DNA of 64,000 nucleotides from assembly GCF_000472525.1 (NCBI RefSeq), contig NZ_AWZT01000033.1:21929-85928 (forward strand), read 5' to 3'. Shown piece by piece: positions 27,518 through 35,407 of this stretch. Under the pieces are notes generated by a model. It made no database searches. It was not told where the DNA came from and was given only the letters and a program-made list of their open reading frames with translations. The stretch is from Paraburkholderia dilworthii (lineage in GTDB: Bacteria; Pseudomonadota; Gammaproteobacteria; Burkholderiales; Burkholderiaceae). Position numbers and translations under genes: made by a program. Each line of letters opens with the position of its first letter. Position 1 is the first letter of the stretch.

Positions 27518-29077
27518 TCAGGCGTGTTGCCCCACCTTGAACACTGCGACAGCCTCGCGCAACTGTTCGGTCTGCTCATCCAGTGAGCCTGCCGCGGCCG
27601 CAGCCTGCTCGACGAGCGCGGCATTGCGCTGCGTGACGTCGTCCATCTGGCGAATCGCCAAATTCACTTCGCCGATGCCGCTGCTCTGCTGGTTCGACGC
27701 CGCCGCGATTTCGTTCATGATCGCCGTGACGCGGCGCACCGCGTCGACCACTTCGCCAATCGTACTGCCGGCCTTTCCGGCCAGCGTCGAACCTTCGCCG
27801 ACCTGCTCGACGGACTGGTCGATCAGCACCTTGATCTCTTTGGCGGCCGTCGCGCTGCGCTGCGCGAGGTTGCGGACCTCACCCGCGACGACTGCGAAGC
27901 CGCGCCCTTCCTCGCCGGCGCGCGCCGCTTCCACGGCGGCGTTGAGCGCCAGAATGTTCGTCTGGAACGCAATGCCTTCGATCACGCTGATGATCTCGCC
28001 GATCTTGCGTGAACTGTCCGTGATGCCGGCCATCTTTTCGACCACGTCGTTGACGACCTCGCCGCCGCGCGCGGCAATGCTCGATGCGTCGTTCGCCAGG
28101 TCGGACGCGGTTGCGGCGTTCTCGGCGTTCTGAGTGACGGTCTTGGTGAGTTCGTCCATGCTGGCGGCGGTTTGCTGCAACGACGCCGCCTGTTCCTCGG
28201 TACGGCTCGACAGGTCCAGGTTGCCCGCGGCGATTTCCTTCGAGGCCACCGTGATCGTTTCGGCCGAACTCTTGATCCGTGCGACGGTGGCCGCTAGCTG
28301 ATCACGCATTTCGCGCAGCGAGAACAGCAGGCTCGAACTGTCGTCGCGCCGTAAGTCGATCGGCGTTGCAAGATCGCCGCGAGCAATGCGCATGGCGATT
28401 TCGGCCGCTGTGGACGGTTCGCCGCCGATCGAACGCGACACGTTGCGCACCACGCGAGACGCAACGAACGACACGAGCACACCCAGCACCAGCAGCATGC
28501 CGCCAGAACGCAATAGTGTCGCGTAGAACTGGGCCTGGATGTCGTCCATGTAGGCGCCGGCGATGAAATCCCAGTTCCACGGCGCGAAGCGCTTTACGTA
28601 GCCGATTTTTTCGCTGGGCGTGGTCTCGCCGGGCTTCGGCCACCAGTAACGCAGATAGCCGGAGCCGGTTGGCGAGCCCCCCGCCGCGGCAATGTCGTGG
28701 TAGAGCGCATTGCCTTTCGCGTCGCGAAAGCCGCTCATGTCCTTGCCGTTGAGTTGCGGGCTCATCGGGTGGGCCACCATCACCGAGTCGCTGCGCACGA
28801 TCGTCACGTAGCCCGAAGTGCCATAGCGCTGTGCATTGACGCGGGCGATGGCCTGCTGCCTGGCTTCGTCGACGGAAAGCTTGCCGGCGTCCGCCTGTTT
28901 CGCGTAGTCGGCAACGATCGACGCCGCCATGTCGGTGACGTCGGCCAGAGCCGAGCGCCGTGCGTCCATCTGAGCGCTACGTGCTTCGAACGCGTTCACT
29001 ACGGTCACGATCAGCAGCGCTGCCCAGCAAAGCAGCAGGGGCACCCATAACTTCTGTTTCAATGTCAGACGGTTCAT
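27518..29077 (-). CDS. Methyl-accepting chemotaxis protein with single Cache-type sensor
   Basis: 519 residues. Membrane segment 1 is at about 10-30, a periplasmic region of about 150 residues follows with the YGTSGYVTIV and GYVKRFAPWNWDFIAGAYMDD pattern of Cache_2 sensors, then membrane segment 2 near 190-210, HAMP and the long coiled-coil signalling domain. The hairpin tip EGIAFQTNILALNAAVEAARAG is intact. The C-terminus has no NWETF-type pentapeptide. It faces the porin gene convergently. Ligands of such Cache sensors are often small organic acids; here unknown. Confidence 0.93.
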   Translation of the reverse strand: MNRLTLKQKLWVPLLLCWAALLIVTVVNAFEARSAQMDARRSALADVTDMAASIVADYAKQADAGKLSVDEARQQAIARVNAQRYGTSGYVTIVRSDSVMVAHPMSPQLNGKDMSGFRDAKGNALYHDIAAAGGSPTGSGYLRYWWPKPGETTPSEKIGYVKRFAPWNWDFIAGAYMDDIQAQFYATLLRSGGMLLVLGVLVSFVASRVVRNVSRSIGGEPSTAAEIAMRIARGDLATPIDLRRDDSSSLLFSLREMRDQLAATVARIKSSAETITVASKEIAAGNLDLSSRTEEQAASLQQTAASMDELTKTVTQNAENAATASDLANDASSIAARGGEVVNDVVEKMAGITDSSRKIGEIISVIEGIAFQTNILALNAAVEAARAGEEGRGFAVVAGEVRNLAQRSATAAKEIKVLIDQSVEQVGEGSTLAGKAGSTIGEVVDAVRRVTAIMNEIAAASNQQSSGIGEVNLAIRQMDDVTQRNAALVEQAAAAAGSLDEQTEQLREAVAVFKVGQHA

Positions 29078-29258
29078 TATCGGATTCGACGGTACGTTGA
29101 GCGCGAAAGAGGAGGCACTAGTCAGGCAGCGCCATAGTTCGCATAACGGCTGTCGAAGCGGATTCTTTATCCCTTGGTCGACGGTTGAGTCCGTCGCCGG
29201 ACAGCAAACAAATCAGATAGTTGAGCACGATGATCCACGGCTCGAACAGCACGCGGCG

Positions 29259-30155
29259 CTACGCATTGAACAGTTCGCTGCGCGCCGCGTCGATGATCAT
29301 CGCAACTGCCGGATGGCTGATGCGGCGTTCGATCGAGATCGCAAAGAACTCCTCGACGATGGTGTTGATCTGCCCGACGGTCGTGAGTTTATGTTCGGCC
29401 TGCAACTGGTTCTCCAGCACCGTGGGCGCGAACAGCAAGCCACGGCCTTCGCGGCCGAATGCCATCGCCATCGCGCCATCGTCGAACTCGCCGACGATGC
29501 GCGGTGAGATCGCGCGCGACGCGAGCCAGTGATCCAGCTTGCGGCGCACCGCCGATTCGGTGCCGGGCAAGAGCAGCGGCAACTGGCCGAGCGACATGGG
29601 AAAGCGTTTGCGGACGCCCTGAAGCAGCGCTTCGGCGCCGAAGCAGCTTAGCGTCGAACGGCCTAGCCGGTGATTGAACGCCTTGATATTGACGTCGGCG
29701 GGAATGGGGGCGTCCGCGATGATCAGGTCCAGGCGGTGCACGGCCAGTTGACCGAGCAGCGCGTGCAGCTTGCCTTCGTGGCAGATCACGCGCAGCGAAG
29801 CCGGTGCGCTCAGCGCAGGTTCCAGCAGCCGGTAGGCGATCGCCTTCGGCACCGAGTCCGCGATGCCGACGCGAAACCGCGATTGCGTGCCGACCTCCTG
29901 TTCGCGGCGCACCGCGCTTTCCAGTTCCGAGCCTAGCGAGAATATTTCGTCGGCGTAGTCGAGCGCCAGCCGGCCGGCGTCGGTGAGTTCGAGCGTGCGT
30001 CCGCTCTTCTTGAACAGCTTTTTGTCCAGCGCTTCCTCGAGCAGCTTGATCTGCCCGCTCAGTGTTTGCGGTGTGATGTGCAACTGCTCGCCCGCGCGGA
30101 CGATGCCGCCCGCGTGTGCCGCAACCCAGAAGTAATACAGATGCTTGAAGTTCAC
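29259..30155 (-). CDS. nhaR: LysR family activator NhaR
   Basis: 298 residues beginning with GTG; the GGAGGACGC ribosome binding site fixes this start. The opening NFKHLYYFWVAAHAGGIVRA and TPQTLSGQIKLLEE are the hallmark of NhaR, the sodium-responsive activator of the nhaA antiporter in E. coli. There is no antiporter gene next to it. It is divergent from the CBS protein gene, which could be a target. The NhaR assignment rests on these motifs recalled from the family. Confidence 0.85.
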   Translation of the reverse strand: MNFKHLYYFWVAAHAGGIVRAGEQLHITPQTLSGQIKLLEEALDKKLFKKSGRTLELTDAGRLALDYADEIFSLGSELESAVRREQEVGTQSRFRVGIADSVPKAIAYRLLEPALSAPASLRVICHEGKLHALLGQLAVHRLDLIIADAPIPADVNIKAFNHRLGRSTLSCFGAEALLQGVRKRFPMSLGQLPLLLPGTESAVRRKLDHWLASRAISPRIVGEFDDGAMAMAFGREGRGLLFAPTVLENQLQAEHKLTTVGQINTIVEEFFAISIERRISHPAVAMIIDAARSELFNA

Positions 30156-30302
30156 GCGTCCTCCGTCGATCAGCCAACGTTACGGTTTTTTCGAAGGATG
30201 GGCAACAAAAATACGAATTTTCCGTTGTCTCGCGTTCGGTTAGATTCAAGGCTCGCCCCGAGGCGTCAGCGGGCGGCTAATGAGAGTTGACAGAGGTGAC
30301 AT

Positions 30303-30785
30303 ATGGCATCCGTTGCACAGTTTCTGCGTTCGAAAGAGTCCCGGACCGTGTGGTCGATACCGGCTTCCGCGTCGGTGTATGACGCGATCGCGATCATGGC
30401 TCACCGGCAGGTTGGCGCGCTCATCGTGGCGCACGAAGGCCGCATCGCCGGCATCGTCACGGAGCGCGATTACGCGCGCAAGATCGTTCTGATGGACCGT
30501 TCATCGCGCAATACGCCGGTGCGCGACATCATGTCGACAGCGGTGCGCTACGTCAGTCCGGAGCAGACGACGGAGGAATGCATGGCGCTCATGACGGAGC
30601 ACCGGATACGTTATCTGCCCGTGATCGCGGCGGGGCAGGTGACCGGAATGGTGTCGATTGGCGACCTCATCAAGAACCAGATGTCGGAGCAGGAACACAC
30701 GATCCGGCAACTGGAGCACTACATCCACGGCAATAGTTCGCAGGTCGCGCACAGCGGAGCGCAGGCTGGCCGGTGGCAAGTTTAA
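30303..30785 (+). CDS. CBS domain pair protein
   Basis: 160 residues consisting of two CBS motifs in tandem, about residues 12-66 and 75-130, with the usual TERDY and SIGDLIK ends. Such stand-alone pairs bind adenine nucleotides or NAD(H) and act as energy sensors, often with unknown partners. GAGGTGAC precedes the ATG. The C-terminal 30 residues are polar and probably flexible. It is divergent from nhaR and lies 90 bp before the Tim44-like gene. Confidence 0.9.
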   Translation: MASVAQFLRSKESRTVWSIPASASVYDAIAIMAHRQVGALIVAHEGRIAGIVTERDYARKIVLMDRSSRNTPVRDIMSTAVRYVSPEQTTEECMALMTEHRIRYLPVIAAGQVTGMVSIGDLIKNQMSEQEHTIRQLEHYIHGNSSQVAHSGAQAGRWQV

Positions 30786-30874
30786 CGATCGAAAAACATT
30801 ACCGTCCGTAAGGTAGTCGCGCGAAGAATGACGTGCGGTGCGGGCGGCCCCAGACACATCAAGAGAGGTTTTAT

Positions 30875-31843
30875 ATGTATATGCAAACCATCGATCACTT
30901 GCGGCGTGTCGCCAGCAAGTTGACGCGAGGCACCGTAGCGCTCGGTCTCGCGGGCGTGCTCGCGCTGGGCGCGCTCGCAGCCAATGACGCGCAAGCGAAG
31001 CGCGTCGGCGGGAGTCAAAACATCGGGCGCCAGTCGCAGATGGCGTCGCCGTCGGGCCCGGCACAACGAAGCCAGCAGGCCCAGCCGACGCAGCAGGCCG
31101 CGCAGGCGCCGGCCGCCACGCCGGCGCGCAACCGCTGGTTGGGTCCGCTGGCTGGCCTCGCCGCCGGCTTTGGTATCGCCGCGCTGCTGTCGTCGCTTGG
31201 CCTCGGCGCAGGGCTCGCGCAAATGCTGTCGAACGTGCTGCTGATCGGTCTCGTGGTCGTTGCCGGCGTGATGCTGTTCCGGTTCATCGCCAATCGGCGT
31301 CGCCCGGATCTGGCTTATGGACACGGCGCCGCGAACCGGTCACAGACCAACGGCTCGCCGCTTCACAACCGGACCGATCCTGCGCGGCAGGATACGAACT
31401 TTTTCGGCATGCAGCGTGCCGCGACGAACGCAGCCGGAGCAGCGGGCGCGGCAAAGATGCCGGTGCAACCGCTCGGGCTCGATCAGGCGGAGTTGGTGGC
31501 TTTGGCGAAAAACATGTTCATGCGTCTTCAAGGCGCGTGGGACCGCAACGAGCAAGGCGACCTGTTCGAACTGACCACGCCGGAGATGTTCGCGCAAATC
31601 AAGCGTGATCTGGAAAGCCGCGGCAGCGAGCCGAATCGTACAGAGGTGGCACAACTCAATGCGGAAGTGCTCGGCGTGGAAAGCAGCGCGGATGAAACGC
31701 TGGTCAGCGTGCGCTTTTACGGCCAGATGAGGGAAGACGGCGCACCGGCTGCTCAGCCGTTCCAGGAGGTATGGAACATTGTGCGGGGCGCGCAAGGCGA
31801 CAACGCATGGCGCCTGGCGGGCATCCAGCAGTTGGACCGCTAA
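30875..31843 (+). CDS. Tim44-like domain membrane protein
   Basis: 322 residues. An N-terminal hydrophobic segment (VALGLAGVLALGALA) acts as signal or anchor, followed by a Gln/Pro/Ala-rich stretch, two further membrane segments at about 88-140 (LGPLAGLAAGFGIAALL; LLIGLVVVAGVMLF), then a Tim44-like domain from about 205 to the end (LVALAKNMFMRLQGAWDRN, EVWNIVRG...WRLAGIQQLDR). Bacterial Tim44-like proteins are poorly understood; in mitochondria the domain belongs to protein import. AGAGG lies 6 nt upstream of the ATG at 30875. Confidence 0.88.
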   Translation: MYMQTIDHLRRVASKLTRGTVALGLAGVLALGALAANDAQAKRVGGSQNIGRQSQMASPSGPAQRSQQAQPTQQAAQAPAATPARNRWLGPLAGLAAGFGIAALLSSLGLGAGLAQMLSNVLLIGLVVVAGVMLFRFIANRRRPDLAYGHGAANRSQTNGSPLHNRTDPARQDTNFFGMQRAATNAAGAAGAAKMPVQPLGLDQAELVALAKNMFMRLQGAWDRNEQGDLFELTTPEMFAQIKRDLESRGSEPNRTEVAQLNAEVLGVESSADETLVSVRFYGQMREDGAPAAQPFQEVWNIVRGAQGDNAWRLAGIQQLDR

Positions 31844-31863
31844 GGAAACGATCGCGCATTCCG

Positions 31864-31891
31864 GGGGCATGCATCAATGGATGGATGCCCC
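31864..31891. terminator. Hairpin between convergent genes
   Basis: GGGGCAT-G-CATC, loop AATG, GATG-G-ATGCCCC: a 7+4 bp stem with one G-G mismatch. It lies 20 bp after the Tim44-like gene and 45 bp after the stop of the minus-strand binding protein gene, so it could end transcription from both sides, although no long T-run follows. Confidence 0.45.
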
Positions 31892-31936
31892 ATCCAGCAA
31901 TCAGAAAGCAGTACAACGACTACGCGGTGTAGTCGT

Positions 31937-33802
31937 CTATCTGGATGCTGCCGAAGGCTTCTTCCACCATGTCGACAGCACCCATTCGTCGGCGGCGAAA
32001 TAGAGCGGCAGCGTCGCCGGATATCCAAGGTCGCTGCGGTATGCGATGCGGTGACTCGCGGAATACCAGTGCGGAATCACGAAATAGCCGTTCATCAATA
32101 CGCGGTCGAGCGCGCGTGTCGCGTCAGTCAGCTGCTCGCGCGTTTGGGCCGATATGACCCGTCGCAGGATGGCGTCGATAGCCGGCGACTTTACGCCGAC
32201 GAGATTATCGGAGCCCTGCTGATCGGCGTAGCTGCTGCCGAAACGCGAAAGCTGTTCAGTGCCCGGCACCTGCACATCCGGCAAACGCACGGTCGTCATG
32301 TCGAAGTCGAACGCGTCGAGACGCTTTTGAACGAGAGCGAAATCGGCGGTGCGGAATTTCATCGTAATGCCAACTTTCTGCAGATTGCGGCCAAACGCGG
32401 CAGCGACCGCCTCCATTGACGTGCCGCCACCCGAATCGTCGAGAAGCTCGAAGACGAACGGCTGGCCGTTCGCGTTGCGCAGCGCGCCGTCGCGATAAGT
32501 CCAGCCCGCCTGCGCGAGCAGTTCGCGCGCCTTGATCAGATCGGCGCGCAGCGAACCGGGCGGATCGGTGTCGGGCTGTCGCGGCATTTCGCCGAACACC
32601 GCTGGGTCTAGCTGTCCGCGCAGGGGTTCCAGAATCGCTAGTTCCCCTTCGCCCGGCTTGCCCTTCGCCTGCAAGTCGGTGTTCGAGAAGAAGCTGTCGG
32701 TGCGCTTGTACTGATTGAAAAAAAGCTGGCGGTTGAGCCACTCGAAGTCGAGCGCGAGATCGAGGGCCTGACGTACCCGCACGTCGCGGAAAATCGGCCG
32801 CCGCAAGTTGATGAAGAAGCCTTGCATTCCCGCGCCGTTGTGGTGAGGAAACTCGCGCTTGATCAGCTCGCCGTTGTCGAAGCGCTTGCCGATATCGCGC
32901 CGCACCCAGCTATGCGCGACGTTCTCGACGAGTACGTCGTACTCCCCCGCCTTGAACGCTTCCAGCCGCGCAACCGCGTCCGCATACAGCTTGTAGTCGA
33001 TGCGCGCGAAGTTATGCGTGCCGACGCGCACGGGCAGCGACGCGCCCCAGTAGTTCGGGTTGCGTTTATAGCTGATGGTTCGCCCGTTGTCGTATTTGTC
33101 GATCAGATAGTCGCCGCTCGCGATCGGTTTCTCGAACGCGAGCTGGTCGAACGGAATGCGCGTGCCGTCCGGCCTCATGCCCCACTTGCGGGAAAACACC
33201 GGCATGCCGCCCGCGAGCAGCGGCATTTCCCGCGTCGCCACCTTGTACTCGAAACGGATCGTGAGCCGGTCGACGACCACCGCTCGCGCAATCTGCCCGA
33301 AGTACACCGAGAACTGCGGCAGGGCCTGCGGACTCTTCAACGTGTCGAGCGAGAACTTGACGTCCTCGGCCGTGACCGCGTCGCCATTCGAAAAGCGCGC
33401 TTTCGGATTGATGTGGAAGGTTGTCGAGAGGCCATCTGGTGCTACATCGATGTCGTCGGCGAGCAGGCAATACGCGCTCGCGACTTCGTCGGAACTGCCG
33501 GTCGTCAGGCTTTCGAACATCAGCCCGAGTCCGGGCGCGGGATTGCCGCGTAGCGTGAATGGATTGAATTTGTCGAAGCTAGTCAGGCGGTTCGGGTTGG
33601 CGAGGACAAGCGTGCCGTCGCGCGGCGCGTCAGGGTTGACGTAGTCGAAGTGTTTGAAATCCGCGGGGTACTTGGGCTCGCCATATTGCGCGATGGCGTA
33701 GACGGCGCACGCAGGATTAGCGAGCCACATGGCCGCTCCGCTCACCGCGAGCGCGAGCAGAAAGCGCCAGGTGCTGCGCGACCGGAGCCTCTTGTGAGTC
33801 AT
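31937..33802 (-). CDS. Extracellular solute-binding protein, family 5 (YejA-like)
   Basis: 621 residues starting at ATG 33802 behind an AGGGGG stretch; the frame stays open further upstream but lacks a signal there. Signal peptide: RSTWRFLLALAVSGAAMWLANPACA. The mature part has the AQYGEPKYPADFKHFDYVNPDAP segment and the large size of YejA, the binding protein of the YejABEF transporter for oligopeptides and microcin C. yejB, yejE and yejF are not next to it, so it is an orphan or feeds a distant transporter. It has no close resemblance to the two shorter family-5 proteins in the window. Confidence 0.88.
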   Translation of the reverse strand: MTHKRLRSRSTWRFLLALAVSGAAMWLANPACAVYAIAQYGEPKYPADFKHFDYVNPDAPRDGTLVLANPNRLTSFDKFNPFTLRGNPAPGLGLMFESLTTGSSDEVASAYCLLADDIDVAPDGLSTTFHINPKARFSNGDAVTAEDVKFSLDTLKSPQALPQFSVYFGQIARAVVVDRLTIRFEYKVATREMPLLAGGMPVFSRKWGMRPDGTRIPFDQLAFEKPIASGDYLIDKYDNGRTISYKRNPNYWGASLPVRVGTHNFARIDYKLYADAVARLEAFKAGEYDVLVENVAHSWVRRDIGKRFDNGELIKREFPHHNGAGMQGFFINLRRPIFRDVRVRQALDLALDFEWLNRQLFFNQYKRTDSFFSNTDLQAKGKPGEGELAILEPLRGQLDPAVFGEMPRQPDTDPPGSLRADLIKARELLAQAGWTYRDGALRNANGQPFVFELLDDSGGGTSMEAVAAAFGRNLQKVGITMKFRTADFALVQKRLDAFDFDMTTVRLPDVQVPGTEQLSRFGSSYADQQGSDNLVGVKSPAIDAILRRVISAQTREQLTDATRALDRVLMNGYFVIPHWYSASHRIAYRSDLGYPATLPLYFAADEWVLSTWWKKPSAASR

Positions 33803-34139
33803 AAACCCCCTTGGCGCAATGCACAGATGAACGTGGGTTTTGACCGGCTCGCGCCGTCGGCGTTTCATCGCGCGAGTTGCCGAAGCAGCGCGGGCAGCGT
33901 GTTTGTCAGACCGTTGCGTTGCCAAAAATACTGACCGGAATTGCGCGTTCGTTCGTTTTGCCGGCGGGGCAAACGAATCGGCGCGTACGGGAGAGCGCTT
34001 TCAACCGGGTTACCGTAATCGCGCGCAGCGGCGGCGACACGACCGCCGTGCGCGGCTCCGTTGGCGGATGTACAAGCTCGGCGGAATCGTTGCGGCGCAC
34101 GGATTGCTGGAATGAGCGTATGTCGTCAAGGAACCTGCT
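33803..34139. other. 337-bp spacer between divergent genes
   Basis: Lies between the YejA-like gene (minus) and the CheB-like gene (plus). No gene is supported. Short open frames have no family signal. It should hold the promoters of both neighbours; no clear -35/-10 pair was found by eye. Confidence 0.4.
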
Positions 34140-35186
34140 ATGGATCACACCAGGGATATCGTTGTTGTCGCCGCATCCGCCGGCGGACTGGCCGCTTTGA
34201 GGACGCTACTCGGTGCTCTGCCGGGCGACTTTCCAGGCACCATCCTGATCGCCATGCACACGGGCGCGTTTCCGAGCGTGCTGCCGGATTTGCTGGGATA
34301 CGTTTCCCGACTGCCGGTGGCGCATGCGCATGACGGCGAGCCGTTGCGCCGTTCGGTCGTCTATGTCGCCCCGCCGGACCGCCATATGCTAGTGCACGAC
34401 GACCGCTTGCGCTTGTCGCGCGGTCCCAGGGAAAACTTTGCGCGGCCTGCCGCCGACCCGCTGTTTCGCTCCGCCGCCGTCTTTTACGGGCGACGCGTAA
34501 TCGGCGTGGTGCTGACCGGTCATCTCGACGACGGCGCCGCCGGTCTGCGCGCGGTTCACGCGTGCGGCGGCTACTCTATCGTGCAGGATCCCGCCGACTG
34601 CGTCGCGTCCGGCATGCCGAGAAGTGCATTGCCGGCAGTTGTCGCGGACGTGGTGGCGCCCGTCAGCGAAATCGGCGGCGCTATTGTCAATGCGCTGACG
34701 ATCACCGGTGTGCCGAAGGAGGTCGAGATGAGTGTTCGCAAGCAGGCCGAAATCGAGACGCGGATCGCGCGAACGGGGCGCTCTTCCGTCAAGGATCTGG
34801 AGCAACTGGGTCAACACAGCAGTCTGACGTGCCCCGAATGCGGCGGTGTCGTGTGGCGCGTCGGCGAAGGCCAGCCGCTGCGCTACCGCTGCCATACGGG
34901 CCACGCATTCTCCGCTGCGTCGCTCAATCACAGGCAGAGCGAAAGCACGGAAGAAGCGCTGTGGTCCGCCGTCCGCCGGCTCGATGAAGAGCTGATTCTC
35001 GCCAAGCAGCAATTGCGGTTCATCCCTACAGACGAAAAAGAAAACATCGAGAAAGTACGGCAGCGGATTGCCCGTCTTCAACAGGCGTCGACAGCAACTC
35101 AAAACATTCTTCTCGACAGGGAGGAGAACAGGACGCCAGGCCCGCAGCACTTCGAAAAGCAGTCCGAAGAAGCCTCGCGTGGCTGA
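34140..35186 (+). CDS. Stand-alone CheB-type methylesterase with C-terminal zinc-ribbon-like region
   Basis: 348 residues. The CheB catalytic triad is in place: Ser13 in AASAGG, His40 in LIAMHTG and Asp131 in TGHLDDG. There is no receiver domain in front. After the 190-residue catalytic domain comes a region with CPECGG and CHTGHAF, consistent with a metal-binding knuckle, then a helical tail. Such proteins occur with hybrid kinases and CheR partners outside flagellar chemotaxis. AAGGA lies upstream of the ATG. A remnant of a cytochrome c follows directly. Confidence 0.88.
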   Translation: MDHTRDIVVVAASAGGLAALRTLLGALPGDFPGTILIAMHTGAFPSVLPDLLGYVSRLPVAHAHDGEPLRRSVVYVAPPDRHMLVHDDRLRLSRGPRENFARPAADPLFRSAAVFYGRRVIGVVLTGHLDDGAAGLRAVHACGGYSIVQDPADCVASGMPRSALPAVVADVVAPVSEIGGAIVNALTITGVPKEVEMSVRKQAEIETRIARTGRSSVKDLEQLGQHSSLTCPECGGVVWRVGEGQPLRYRCHTGHAFSAASLNHRQSESTEEALWSAVRRLDEELILAKQQLRFIPTDEKENIEKVRQRIARLQQASTATQNILLDREENRTPGPQHFEKQSEEASRG

Positions 35187-35208
35187 CATCGCGCCGGTTA
35201 GCCCGCGT

Positions 35209-35349
35209 TCTGGAGCGAGCGGATCTGCCGGCCATCTGCAGCGCTGGCTGATGCATCCGTAAGAGTTCAGTCCGCGCACGGCCATGCCGGACCTCGGGCT
35301 GATTGCGAATCAGGCGAGAGACATCGCCGCCTACCTGTACTTGCACTGA
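35209..35349 (+). pseudogene. C-terminal remnant of a cytochrome c
   Basis: In one frame the sequence reads GHLQRWLMHP, stop (TAA at 35260), then EFSPRTAMPDLGLIANQARDIAAYLYLH and TGA at 35347. The TAMPDLG...ARDIAAYLY pattern is the axial-methionine and last-helix signature of class I cytochrome c domains. The heme CXXCH motif is absent upstream, where the frame runs inside the 3' end of the CheB-like gene. So only the last third remains and it carries an internal stop. Confidence 0.6.
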
Positions 35350-35407
35350 CAGCGGCACGCGTCATTGCCAATGCTTCGGCATGAAAGACGTCGAGCGCCT
35401 TCGCACT

